Positions 56,234 through 64,000 of a stretch of 64,000 nt of DNA are shown one piece after another. The number at the start of each line of letters is the position of its first letter. Position 1 is the stretch's first letter. The stretch is taken from contig JAVJOO010000005.1 in the NCBI GenBank assembly GCA_040216735.1, positions 1-64,000 of the forward strand, in the 5' to 3' direction. The notes beneath the pieces are model-generated. The model saw only the letters and a list, made by a program, of their open reading frames with translations. It searched no databases and was not told the origin of the DNA. This DNA is from Alphaproteobacteria bacterium. GTDB lineage: Bacteria; Pseudomonadota; Alphaproteobacteria; SHVP01. The translations under genes were made by a program, and so were the position numbers.

Positions 56234-56833
56234 ATGATTACTCTATACGGAAGCCTGCGTTCGCGTGCGTCACGGTGTGCTTGGGCGTTGAACGAACTCG
56301 GCGTCGACTACCAGCGCGATCTGCTGCCGGACGGCGGCCACAAAAAGCCCGAATTTCTGAAAATCAATCCGGCCGGCAAGGCTCCGGCATTGAAAGACGG
56401 CGACGTGGTGATGGCCGAATCGCTGGCGATCAATCTCTACCTCGCCCGGAAGTACGACAACGGCCTGTGGCCGTCCTCCGAGGCCGATCAAGCGGCGGCA
56501 CTCCAATGGACGGTTTGGGCGGCCTGCGAGGCAGAACCGAGCGCCGTGACCATCGCGATCGAGCGACTCTTCAAACCGGAGGACCAACGCAGCGAGGCCA
56601 AGGCCAAGGAAGCCGAGGAGGCGTTGAAACCGCGCTTGGCCCATATCGACAGCCAGCTCAAGGGTAAGGACCATTTGGTCGGCGGCGCGCTGTCGATTGC
56701 CGACATCAATGTAGCCAGCGTGCTGGCATCGGCCCTGGTCACGAACGTCGACTTGGGGCCCTATCCGGACCTCAAGCGGTGGCTGACCGCGACGGCTAAC
56801 CGCCCGGCCTACAAGAAGGCCCGCGAGGGCTAA
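56234..56833 (+). CDS. Glutathione S-transferase
   Basis: A 199-residue thioredoxin-fold/helical GST. The N-terminal MITLYGSLRSRASRCAWAL has a Ser-rich active-site region; KINPAGKAPALKDGD carries the cis-Pro; VMAESLAINLYLA binds the gamma-glutamyl part of glutathione. The C-terminal SIADINVASVLA is the helical N-capping motif. ATG 56234 is chosen; earlier in-frame codons overlap the divergent cupin gene region. Confidence 0.93.
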   Translation: MITLYGSLRSRASRCAWALNELGVDYQRDLLPDGGHKKPEFLKINPAGKAPALKDGDVVMAESLAINLYLARKYDNGLWPSSEADQAAALQWTVWAACEAEPSAVTIAIERLFKPEDQRSEAKAKEAEEALKPRLAHIDSQLKGKDHLVGGALSIADINVASVLASALVTNVDLGPYPDLKRWLTATANRPAYKKAREG

Positions 56834-56849
56834 GGACAGCGATTGCGAT

Positions 56850-57314
56850 TCAGCACTCTTTGACCTGAATCTCGATCCCCTGCACGGAGACGATTTCGAC
56901 CAGACGGCCGCCTGCAATGGGGCGGCCGTCGACCGAACGGGCCGGCCACCACGTATCGTCGAGGTGAACCCGCCCCGACCCATCGGCAAAATCGTCGGTC
57001 AGCGTTAGCCGGCGTCCAACGTACTGCTGCCCTCTGCGATTTAGGTTCGGCTCACCGGTTTCGCCGCGATAGCGTTGCCAAAGCGCGCGCCCACCGATGG
57101 TCGCCGCAGCCGCGAGGAGGGCAAAACCGAAGAGTTGTAGCCGCCAATCCAGGTCCGGCACGAACGCGACCACGACGCCCACGACAATTGCTGCGACCGC
57201 CGGCCACAGCAAGAACGTCGACGCGGCGAAGACCTCGACCCCGATCAACAGGATCGCTAGGGCCCACCAATGCCAATACGAGACGTCCCAAAGCCACGTA
57301 ACGAACTCATCCAT
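56850..57314 (-). CDS. NfeD-family membrane protein
   Basis: A 154-residue protein with three membrane segments in residues 10-80 and a C-terminal OB-fold NfeD domain (NRRGQQYVGRRLTLTDDFADG, then VEIVSVQGIEIQVKE). NfeD proteins pair with stomatin/SPFH proteins and influence membrane organisation. The ATG at 57314 overlaps the end of the SPFH gene by 8 nt, coupling the pair. A longer frame to 57383 would add an unlikely Arg-rich start. Confidence 0.92.
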   Translation of the reverse strand: MDEFVTWLWDVSYWHWWALAILLIGVEVFAASTFLLWPAVAAIVVGVVVAFVPDLDWRLQLFGFALLAAAATIGGRALWQRYRGETGEPNLNRRGQQYVGRRLTLTDDFADGSGRVHLDDTWWPARSVDGRPIAGGRLVEIVSVQGIEIQVKEC

Positions 57315-58296
57315 CCGCGCGGTCTCCCCATGGACCAGCGCCAGGCGGGTTGTCCCTGGATTCCTTGAGCGCCGCCTTGGCAATTTCGGCGATGCCGGCG
57401 AGGCTGCCGATGACGCCGGTAGCCTCGAAGGGAATCATGATGATCTTCTGATTGGGCGCCGAGCCCATTTTCTCGAGCGCGCCGACGTAGCGCTGGGCAA
57501 CGAAGTAGTTCACTGCATTGACGTTGCCGGCGGCAATCGCTTCGGACAACGATGTGGTGGCCTTACCCTCGGCCTCGCCTTCGCGCTCGCGCGCTTCGGC
57601 GTCGCGGAAGGCGGCCTCGCGGCGGCCCTCGGCCTCCAGGATCGCAGCCTGCTTTTGACCTTCGGCGCGAAGTACGGCGGATTGTTTGTCGCCTTCGGCC
57701 TTGAGGATTTCGGCACGCTTAACGCGCTCGGCCTTCATCTGCATCGCCATGGCGTCGACCAAGTCGCGCGGTGGGGATAAATCCTTGATTTCGACGCGGG
57801 TGACCTTCACCCCCCAGGGGTTGGTTGCTGCGTCGATCACCCGCAACAGGCGTTCGTTGATGTCGTCGCGCTTGGACAGCACGTCGTCGAGCGGCATGGA
57901 CCCGATCACCGACCGAATGTTGGTCATGGTGATGTTCGTCATCGCCCGAGGTAAATCGCGGACTTCGTAGGCCGCGCGCGCCGCATCGACAATTTGGAAG
58001 AAGCATACTGCGTCGCAGGTGACCGAGGCGTTGTCCATCGTGATGACGTCCTGCGCCGGGATATCGAGCACACTTTCCTGCATCGACAGGCGGTGCCCGA
58101 TTCGATCGATAAAGGGAACGATCAGGTGAAGGCCCGGCGAGAGCGTGCGGGTGTAGCGGCCAAAACGTTCGAGCGTAAACTCGAACGCCTGTGGTACCTG
58201 TTTCACGCCGGAAAAAATAAAAACGATCGTCACGAGGACGACCGCAATCACGAAAAAGAGAAACGGACTCGGGGTAAAGGCCTGCACTGCGTCCAT
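57307..58296 (-). CDS. SPFH/Band 7 protein (stomatin-like, QmcA type)
   Basis: A 329-residue protein: one N-terminal membrane helix (about 10-30), an SPFH domain (RYTRTLSPGLHLIVPFIDRI ... GVKVTRVEIKDLSPP), then a long charged coiled coil (about 190-255) with repeated RAEGxKQxAILxAEG. It forms large membrane-bound oligomers that organise proteases and lipid regions. It is paired with NfeD, a conserved arrangement. Confidence 0.94.
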   Translation of the reverse strand: MDAVQAFTPSPFLFFVIAVVLVTIVFIFSGVKQVPQAFEFTLERFGRYTRTLSPGLHLIVPFIDRIGHRLSMQESVLDIPAQDVITMDNASVTCDAVCFFQIVDAARAAYEVRDLPRAMTNITMTNIRSVIGSMPLDDVLSKRDDINERLLRVIDAATNPWGVKVTRVEIKDLSPPRDLVDAMAMQMKAERVKRAEILKAEGDKQSAVLRAEGQKQAAILEAEGRREAAFRDAEAREREGEAEGKATTSLSEAIAAGNVNAVNYFVAQRYVGALEKMGSAPNQKIIMIPFEATGVIGSLAGIAEIAKAALKESRDNPPGAGPWGDRADG

Positions 58297-58456
58297 ATAC
58301 GATCCTCCTAATGTCCGACCTTATGTCAGGTTCAGACGGGATTTCCGCCGAAGTCTACTTGCCAACTGGACACGGAGTCCAACCAGGACCACAAGGCGCA
58401 GCTCTCAATATTTCATTTAATATCAATTATTTATTGGAATAACCTTATTCAGTGCA
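58297..58456. other. Intergenic region upstream of the stomatin gene
   Basis: 160 nt without coding sequence. The half next to 58456 is A/T-dominated (about 58402-58450), with a short inverted repeat GAATAA-CC-TTATTC at 58437-58450. It must contain the stomatin promoter and the 3' end of the minus-strand gene beyond. Confidence 0.5.
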
Positions 58457-58849
58457 TTAGGACTCAGATAGGCCAAGCAGCTCCTGGCGCAAAACCTTCA
58501 TTTCCTTGAGTTCGAAATTGAGATCTTTGATCTTGCCCGCTTTACGGGTGATGAGGTCCCCTAGCCGTTTGATGACGCGATCGACGGTTCGAACGACCTC
58601 ATCAATCTGACCTTGGTTGCGACACGCCAAGACGACCTCCTGGTCCATCATCAACGTGGCGTAGGCCTGCACGTTGTTCTTGCCGAGTTCGGTGAGCTTG
58701 GCGTCGAGTTCTTCCCACGCTTCCCGCCAATCGTGATAAACCGACCCAGCGGGAGCCTGGCGACGCCCCTGTTTACGGCGCGTCACCTCGGTTTCCATCT
58801 GCACCATAATGCGCACGAACTGCCACACCACGATGCGAAGCTCGGTCAT
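58457..58849 (-). CDS. Small charged helical protein of unknown function
   Basis: A 130-residue soluble protein, nearly all predicted helix from its charge pattern: MTELRIVVWQFVRIMVQMETEV at the start, TVDRVIKRLGDLITRKAGKI and FELKEMKVLRQELLGL at the end. No family recognised. The ATG at 58849 lies 11 nt after the Old Yellow Enzyme stop with AGGTAGG upstream; the earlier start would overlap that gene. It may be co-transcribed with it. Confidence 0.7.
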   Translation of the reverse strand: MTELRIVVWQFVRIMVQMETEVTRRKQGRRQAPAGSVYHDWREAWEELDAKLTELGKNNVQAYATLMMDQEVVLACRNQGQIDEVVRTVDRVIKRLGDLITRKAGKIKDLNFELKEMKVLRQELLGLSES

Positions 58850-58860
58850 CGTTCCTACCT

Positions 58861-60069
58861 CTAGCGCCGTTTCTTGCGCTTGGTGATGTCGGGATCCCAC
58901 ACGGTCTTTTTGAGATCGAGCGGATAGCCGTAGGTATAGTCGTAGGACGGCTTGATCACGTATTTGCGGTCGAACGGCGTCCAGTTATAGGGCTCGCCCG
59001 AGCGAATAATGTGGGGCCAATCTGGGTGGGCGAACAACGGTCGCCCAACGGCCACGAGGTCCCCGGCGCCCGAGGTGATGACCTCCTCGATATCGGCGCC
59101 TTCGGCGATTCCGCCGTTCACGATCATCGGTTTGCCGCTGGCCTCGCGGAGAACCTCGGGCATGGGCCGGTCTGAATTGGGGTCGCGGTTGTCCTTCCAG
59201 TCGAAACTCGACCAGTGCAATGCGTCTACCGGCGCGTTCGCGAGCGCCTTACCTACCTCCGCAGCGTAACCCACACCACCCGGCCAAGCCCCGCCGAAGG
59301 CGTCCACACCGTCCTGGGACAAACGCAGAATGATGAGCTTTTGGGGGCCGATCGCGTCACGGACGAGTTGGCAGGCCTCTACCGCAGCGCGGACGTTGTT
59401 CTCGGCGGATCCGCCGTATTCGTCGGTCCGATTATTCTGCGTTGGATCGATGAACTGGTAGTAGAGATAACCGTTGGCACCGTGAATCTCGACCCCGTCG
59501 AACCCTGCCTCGACACCGCGTACCGCCGCCTCGGCAAATCCTTCAGCAATCCGGCGGATTTCGGCCTTGGTTGCTTCGCGGGCCGGCGGAAAAGTCACGA
59601 GCGGCCACGGCGGTTGCAGCCCACGATTGTGCATTTCTTCGTCCGTATCGGAATAGAGCACCGCACCCGAACTGTGGGTCGCACTGGCGCTTACCGGCGA
59701 CTCCCCTTCATAGAGGCAGCGCGGATCCGAGACCCGACCGCCATGCATTAGCTGAAGAATCGCAAGCGCCCCGTTGTCATGGATCGCCCGAACGCTTTTT
59801 TTCCATCCCTCGACATGTTTGGGCGTCTCGCAGCCGGGTTGGTTCAAATAGGCGACCGACCCCAATTCGTCGTTGGTGTAGGTGCCTTCGGTAATGACCA
59901 TCGCGACTCCGCCGCGGGCGCGCCGCCCATAATAGGCCGCCATCTCATCGGTGGGCGTACCGTCATCCTCGGACGACTGCCGGGTGAGCGGCGCCATGGC
60001 GATACGGTTCTTCAGGGTGAAGGTCCCTAAAGTGAGAGGTGAGAAGGCTTTGGGGAACCGTTCGGACAT
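58861..60069 (-). CDS. NADH:flavin oxidoreductase, Old Yellow Enzyme family
   Basis: A 402-residue FMN TIM-barrel enzyme. KNRIAMAPLTRQ opens the barrel, LQLMHGGR holds an active-site region, and the substrate His/Asn segment is VEIHGANGYLYYQFIDP followed by RTDEYGGS; VAVGRPLFAHPDW ends it. Members reduce activated alkenes or act as 2,4-dienoyl-CoA/xenobiotic reductases. ATG 60069 is used; 41 upstream codons are Pro/Ala-rich and unlike the family. Divergent from hyuA. Confidence 0.93.
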   Translation of the reverse strand: MSERFPKAFSPLTLGTFTLKNRIAMAPLTRQSSEDDGTPTDEMAAYYGRRARGGVAMVITEGTYTNDELGSVAYLNQPGCETPKHVEGWKKSVRAIHDNGALAILQLMHGGRVSDPRCLYEGESPVSASATHSSGAVLYSDTDEEMHNRGLQPPWPLVTFPPAREATKAEIRRIAEGFAEAAVRGVEAGFDGVEIHGANGYLYYQFIDPTQNNRTDEYGGSAENNVRAAVEACQLVRDAIGPQKLIILRLSQDGVDAFGGAWPGGVGYAAEVGKALANAPVDALHWSSFDWKDNRDPNSDRPMPEVLREASGKPMIVNGGIAEGADIEEVITSGAGDLVAVGRPLFAHPDWPHIIRSGEPYNWTPFDRKYVIKPSYDYTYGYPLDLKKTVWDPDITKRKKRR

Positions 60070-60294
60070 GCGGAGACCACTTCTGTTTGGGTTGATTGGA
60101 TCGACGCGCCGCGCAATTGGCGGCGGCGGTACATTAACCAGACGGTACGCCGCTGAACAGGCCGGAGCAGCCCCTGCCACCGGCCCGGCCAAAGGTCCGG
60201 ACGTTCTCTTGTTTTCCCAATGTAACCGGGTAGTCTAACCGCCGTTTTTGGGTCGCCTCGGTCGGGGCGATCGCGCGTGGGAGGAGCAATCGAC

Positions 60295-62385
60295 ATGGCA
60301 CGAATCGGCGTCGACGTAGGCGGCACATTTACAGACCTCGTTCTAGAGAAGGGCCCGCGGGACGTTTACGTCCACAAAGTCCCAAGCACACCGGAAGACC
60401 AGTCGATCGGGGTTGTGCGCGGGGTCCGCGAGATTTGCGAAATCGGCAACGTGCGGCCCAAGGACATCGACCTGATCGTCCATGGCACGACGGTCGCGAC
60501 CAACATCACGCTTGAGCACAACGGCTCCGAAGTCGGCATGCTGACAAGCCGGGGCTTTCGCGACATTCTCCACATCGCCCGGCACAAGCGTCCACACAAC
60601 TTCTCCCTCCAATTCGACGCGCCGTGGCAAAGCATGCCCTTGGTCAAACGGCGTAACCGTATCTCCATTACCGAACGTGTGATGCCCCCGACGGGCGAGA
60701 TCGAAACGCCGCTCAACGAGCAAGAGGTCCGCGATGCGTGCAAATTGTTCGCCGAACGCGGGGTCGAAGCGGTCATCATTTGCTTCATGTTCTCGTTCCT
60801 CAATCCAAAGCATGAGATGGCGGCGAAGAAGATCGTTCAGCAGGAACTCCCGAACGTCTTCCTGTCCACATCCTGCGAAGTGATCGACGTGATCCGCGAA
60901 TACGAGCGGTTCTCGACGACTGCCATGAACGCCTATGTCGGCCCCAAGACCTCCAGCTATATCCGCAACTTGGATCGCAAGCTGAAGAGCGAAGGCGTCT
61001 CCGCCGAGCTGCGGATCATGCAGTCCAACGGCGGTGTCGCGACCGTCGACATGGCATCCGAGCGACCGGTCACTATCTTGATGTCGGGCCCCGCCGGCGG
61101 GGTCATCGGCGGACGTTGGGCGGGCGGCCTCTCGAAAGAGAAGAACGTCATTACCGTCGATATCGGCGGCACTTCGGCCGATATCTCGACGATTCCGAAC
61201 GGCGAAATCCGGATCATGAACCCGCGCGATACCTACGTCGGGGATTACCCGGTTCTGGCGCCGATGATCGATCTGGCCACCATTGGCGCAGGCGGCGGTT
61301 CTATTGCCTTCATCGACCAGGGCGGCGCGTTCCGCGTCGGCCCCAAATCCGCTGGTGCCGACCCCGGCCCGGCCTGCTACGCGCGCGGCGGCACCGAGCC
61401 TACGGTCACCGATGCTCAGGTTGCGCTGGGCCGCCTCGACGTCGACAAATTCCTTGGCGGCGACATGACGATCAAGCCGGAGCTGTCGCAAAAAGTGATT
61501 GCCGATCGGATCGCCAAACCGCTCGGGATGAGCGTCAAGGATGCCGCCCTCGGGATCATCAAGGTGATCAATTCGAACATGGCGCTGGCGATCCGCGCCA
61601 ACTCCGTCGCGCGCGGGTTTGATCCTCGCGAGTTCGCCCTGATGCCGTTCGGCGGCGCGGGGCCGTTGCATGGTGTCGCCTTGGCCAAGGAAGTTTCGGC
61701 TAAGGAGGTTATCGTTCCACCCGCCCCGGGGATTAACGCGGCGATCGGCCTCCTGGAAACCGACATGCAGTACGAGTTCACCCGCTCGGCGCCGTTGATC
61801 CTGGCGACCGCGACGGCAAAAGACTACACGCGGATCAACGCAGCGCTGGAAAAACTCGAAAAGCTCTGCCGCGAACGGTTGACCGCCGACGGCATACCGA
61901 AATCGAAGCAAAAACTCCTGCGCGTCGCCGAGTGCCGCTACCACGGCCAAGGGTTCGAACTGCGGGCCGATCTGCCGTCCGGCAAACTTTCCGACAAGAA
62001 CAAGAAGGTCGTGATCGACAACTTCCACAAACAGCACGATCTCGACTACGGCTATACCTTCGGGTCCGACCAGGTCGAAATCATGACCCTGCGGGTCATC
62101 GGCGTTGCTGCCGTAGAGCCCCTCACCTGGCCAAAGCTGAAGAAAGCGCCTGCCGGTGCCGCTAAGAAGAAAGCATTGCAGGCCGCTTTCATGTACTCAC
62201 GAAAGACCACGTTCGACGATGGCAAAACCGTCGATACACCACGCTACGACCGCGGCAAGTTGCTGGCCGGCCATGAAATCGCCGGCCCCGCTATCCTGTT
62301 GCAGCACAACTCGACAACGCTCGTCCCGCCCGGCTACCGGGCCCGGGTGAGCGATTTTGGTAACATTCACATCAAAAGTGTCTAA
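60295..62385 (+). CDS. hyuA: Hydantoinase/oxoprolinase subunit A
   Basis: A 696-residue ATP-grasp-independent ring hydrolase subunit of the HyuA/oxoprolinase/acetone-carboxylase superfamily, which uses ATP to open hydantoin-like or 5-oxoproline rings or to carboxylate ketones. GVDVGGTFTDLVL at the N-terminus and ITVDIGGTSADIS in the middle are the two phosphate-binding motifs; GGAGPLHG is near residue 455. A short Lys-rich insert (KKAPAGAAKKK) occurs near residue 625. GGAGGA lies 9 nt before the ATG at 60295. It acts with HyuB, encoded next. Confidence 0.93.
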   Translation: MARIGVDVGGTFTDLVLEKGPRDVYVHKVPSTPEDQSIGVVRGVREICEIGNVRPKDIDLIVHGTTVATNITLEHNGSEVGMLTSRGFRDILHIARHKRPHNFSLQFDAPWQSMPLVKRRNRISITERVMPPTGEIETPLNEQEVRDACKLFAERGVEAVIICFMFSFLNPKHEMAAKKIVQQELPNVFLSTSCEVIDVIREYERFSTTAMNAYVGPKTSSYIRNLDRKLKSEGVSAELRIMQSNGGVATVDMASERPVTILMSGPAGGVIGGRWAGGLSKEKNVITVDIGGTSADISTIPNGEIRIMNPRDTYVGDYPVLAPMIDLATIGAGGGSIAFIDQGGAFRVGPKSAGADPGPACYARGGTEPTVTDAQVALGRLDVDKFLGGDMTIKPELSQKVIADRIAKPLGMSVKDAALGIIKVINSNMALAIRANSVARGFDPREFALMPFGGAGPLHGVALAKEVSAKEVIVPPAPGINAAIGLLETDMQYEFTRSAPLILATATAKDYTRINAALEKLEKLCRERLTADGIPKSKQKLLRVAECRYHGQGFELRADLPSGKLSDKNKKVVIDNFHKQHDLDYGYTFGSDQVEIMTLRVIGVAAVEPLTWPKLKKAPAGAAKKKALQAAFMYSRKTTFDDGKTVDTPRYDRGKLLAGHEIAGPAILLQHNSTTLVPPGYRARVSDFGNIHIKSV

Positions 62386-62410
62386 AATCCCGTCAGATTA
62401 GGAGTGCCCC

Positions 62411-64000
62411 ATGGCTCGCAAGACCACGGCGAAATCAGCGAAAACTGCTTCGGCGCGCAAGACTACGAAAACCGCTGCGAAGCGAACGACCGCAAAACGC
62501 CCGGCCAAAAGCGCGGCAAAAGGTTCGGCCAAGAGGACCCCGCCGCGGGCAGCGAAGCGGCCCGCGAAGAAAGCGTCGGCGAAGCGAAAAAAGACCGGCG
62601 TTGATCCGATTACTTTGCAGGTGATCGGCGGCGCGCTCCACACGGCGGCGCGGGAGATGGGTCACGTGCTTTATCGGATGTCCTTCTCGTCGATCATTCG
62701 CGAGTCGGAAGATCTGGGCGCCGGCCTATTCGACGCCAACTACCAGACGCTAAGCGAGTCCGATTCAACCCCGCTGCACATCGGATCGATCCCGGGCTAT
62801 CTGCGCGGCATGGCCGAAACGCTGCAAGACGGAGAGTGGTACGAAGGCGACGTTGTCATCCACAACCACCCCTACTACGGCGCCTCGCATTCGCCGGATA
62901 TCGCGGTCGCGATCCCGATCTTCTGGGAAGGCAAGCTGGTCGGCTTCTCGGCCAATACGGCCCACCATGTCGATATCGGCGCGGCGACACCGGGGTTGAT
63001 CATCGACATCCCGGACGTGTTCGCCGAGGGCATGTTGATGGCGGGCCTAAAACTCTACCGCAAAGGGGTCCGCAACGAAGGACTGTGGCAGTTCATCCAA
63101 TACAACAGCCGCACGGCCAAGATGTTGATGGACGATATCGAAGCGCAGGTCGCTTCGGCCCGGCTCGGCGTCGAGCGCTACAAAGATCTGATCCGCCAGT
63201 ACGGCTACGACACGTTCAAAGCCTCGTGCGACGAGCTGATGGACTACACCGAGCGGATGATGCGCCAGGAGATCCGCAAGATCCCCAACGGCACCTACCG
63301 TGCAGAAGGCTGGATGGACGACGACGGTCGCAATCGCGGTCAAAAGCTGCCGATCAAGGTAGCCGTCACCATCAAGGACGACACCGTCTCGGTCGACTTG
63401 ACCGGATCGGCAGACCAAGTGCCGACAGGGTTCAACGTCCCCTTCGACGGCTCGACCAAGGTGGCCGTCTACTGCGCGTTCCGTTCGCTCCTTCTCGATC
63501 AAGCGCTCACCGAGGTCTATATCCCCTCCAACGAGGGGTCGTTCAGACCGATCGAGGTTATTGCGCCGCTGGGATCGATCTTCAATCCGAAGTTCCCAGC
63601 AGCAGCCGAAGCGCGCTTCACCCAGTGTAACCGCGTGATCGACTGTATCCTCCGCGCCCTTGCCCCCGTCATCCCGACGAAGGTAACGGCCGGCAACTCC
63701 GCAAGCCTGTCGTTCATTTCCTACGCCGGCCTCAAGCCGTCGGGCGATTACTGGGTATTCCTCGAGGTCAACGAGGGTTCCTACGGCGCGCGCGCGACCA
63801 AGGATGGCCCAGACTCCATCGACAACCTGATGTGCAACACCCGAAACAACCCGCTCGAGGATCTCGGGATGCACTTGCCAATGGTGTGCGATCGCTACGA
63901 ATTACGCGACGATGTCATGCCCGGCGCCGGAAAAATGCGCGGTGGGATCGGTGTCGTGAAATCCCAACGTGTGCTGACCGAGGGGGTCATCACCCATGAG
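62411..64000 (+). CDS. hyuB: Hydantoinase/oxoprolinase subunit B with basic N-terminal tail (3' end outside window)
   Basis: 530 codons are visible and open to the last base. Residues 63 onward are HyuB: DPITLQVIGGAL, GDVVIHNHPYYGASHSPDI with likely metal-binding histidines, VGFSANTAHHVDIG, and AAAEARFTQCNRV. Residues 1-62 form a lysine/arginine/alanine-rich tail (16 Lys, 8 Arg, no Asp or Glu) absent from normal HyuB, resembling bacterial histone-H1-like tails. AGGAG precedes the ATG, and no later start gives a better N-terminus before residue 60. Stop outside the window. Confidence 0.92.
   Translation, partial: MARKTTAKSAKTASARKTTKTAAKRTTAKRPAKSAAKGSAKRTPPRAAKRPAKKASAKRKKTGVDPITLQVIGGALHTAAREMGHVLYRMSFSSIIRESEDLGAGLFDANYQTLSESDSTPLHIGSIPGYLRGMAETLQDGEWYEGDVVIHNHPYYGASHSPDIAVAIPIFWEGKLVGFSANTAHHVDIGAATPGLIIDIPDVFAEGMLMAGLKLYRKGVRNEGLWQFIQYNSRTAKMLMDDIEAQVASARLGVERYKDLIRQYGYDTFKASCDELMDYTERMMRQEIRKIPNGTYRAEGWMDDDGRNRGQKLPIKVAVTIKDDTVSVDLTGSADQVPTGFNVPFDGSTKVAVYCAFRSLLLDQALTEVYIPSNEGSFRPIEVIAPLGSIFNPKFPAAAEARFTQCNRVIDCILRALAPVIPTKVTAGNSASLSFISYAGLKPSGDYWVFLEVNEGSYGARATKDGPDSIDNLMCNTRNNPLEDLGMHLPMVCDRYELRDDVMPGAGKMRGGIGVVKSQRVLTEGVITHE

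Noticed and set aside
60070-60192. 41-codon N-terminal extension of the Old Yellow Enzyme homologue
   Set aside because: Unlike the family and located in the divergent promoter region shared with hyuA.
60343-62037. 564-codon minus-strand frame opposite hyuA
   Set aside because: Antisense shadow of a well-conserved gene; composition is Arg/Asp-rich without domains.

Overview
The window is a high-GC stretch of chromosome from an alphaproteobacterium, most likely a Rhodospirillales-type lineage. This rests on gene order (an rlpA-dacC-tmk-holB-metG-tatD-metallo-hydrolase-mazG run), a MetRS without the cysteine zinc knot, and general protein style. The genus cannot be named from sequence alone. 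Coding density is very high, with many 4-nt ATGA or TTGA stop/start overlaps. There is one tRNA, and I see no rRNA, CRISPR array, insertion sequence or phage gene.

Layout. 1-2117: the end of groEL, its terminator, and an inositol-monophosphatase-family gene. 2136-14191 (all minus strand): SDR dehydrogenase and MazG, then a housekeeping and cell-wall run read from DUF218 protein, MltB-type transglycosylase, RlpA, D,D-carboxypeptidase, thymidylate kinase, HolB, MetG and TatD to an MBL-fold hydrolase. An ECF sigma factor/anti-sigma pair ends this block. 14364-19301: small envelope and metabolic genes, including a TauD-family dioxygenase, a double alpha/beta-hydrolase whose nucleophile positions are histidine, and an HtrA-like protein that has lost its catalytic triad. 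19303-22436: cysteine hydrolase, AMP nucleosidase, PhyH-family dioxygenase. 22555-35054: a long nucleoside uptake and breakdown operon (BMP-type ABC importer, cytidine deaminase, purine nucleoside phosphorylase, DeoC, an ALDH16-like two-domain aldehyde dehydrogenase, DeoA, adenosine deaminase, TrpF paralogue), closed by a clear terminator. It imports nucleosides, deaminates and phosphorolyses them, and sends deoxyribose carbon to acetaldehyde and onward by the ALDH.

36181-43657 holds a compact chaperone-usher pilus locus: two secreted subunit-like proteins, a PapD-type chaperone, an usher and a double spore-coat-U-type subunit. The usher carries a Pro-Thr linker and three SPOR (peptidoglycan-binding-type) domains fused to its C-terminus. 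The pilin is preceded by a near-perfect sigma-54 promoter, and a perfect 12-bp hairpin separates pilin from assembly genes. I consider this the most novel system in the window.

43666-51342: HbpS/GlcG protein, tRNA-Ser(UGA), a visibly lower-GC two-gene stretch (2H-phosphoesterase-like protein, class III adenylate cyclase), then a coupled cluster DUF3830 - LigB/LigA fusion dioxygenase - RidA - FAD monooxygenase - gamma-glutamyltransferase-like enzyme, which looks like an undescribed aromatic-amine degradation route. 51453-54251: two methyltransferases about 73% identical, flanking a small coiled-coil protein. 54385-64000: rhodanese, bicupin, GST, NfeD/stomatin pair, a small helical protein, an Old Yellow Enzyme homologue, and hyuA/hyuB, where HyuB has a histone-H1-like Lys/Ala tail and runs off the window end.
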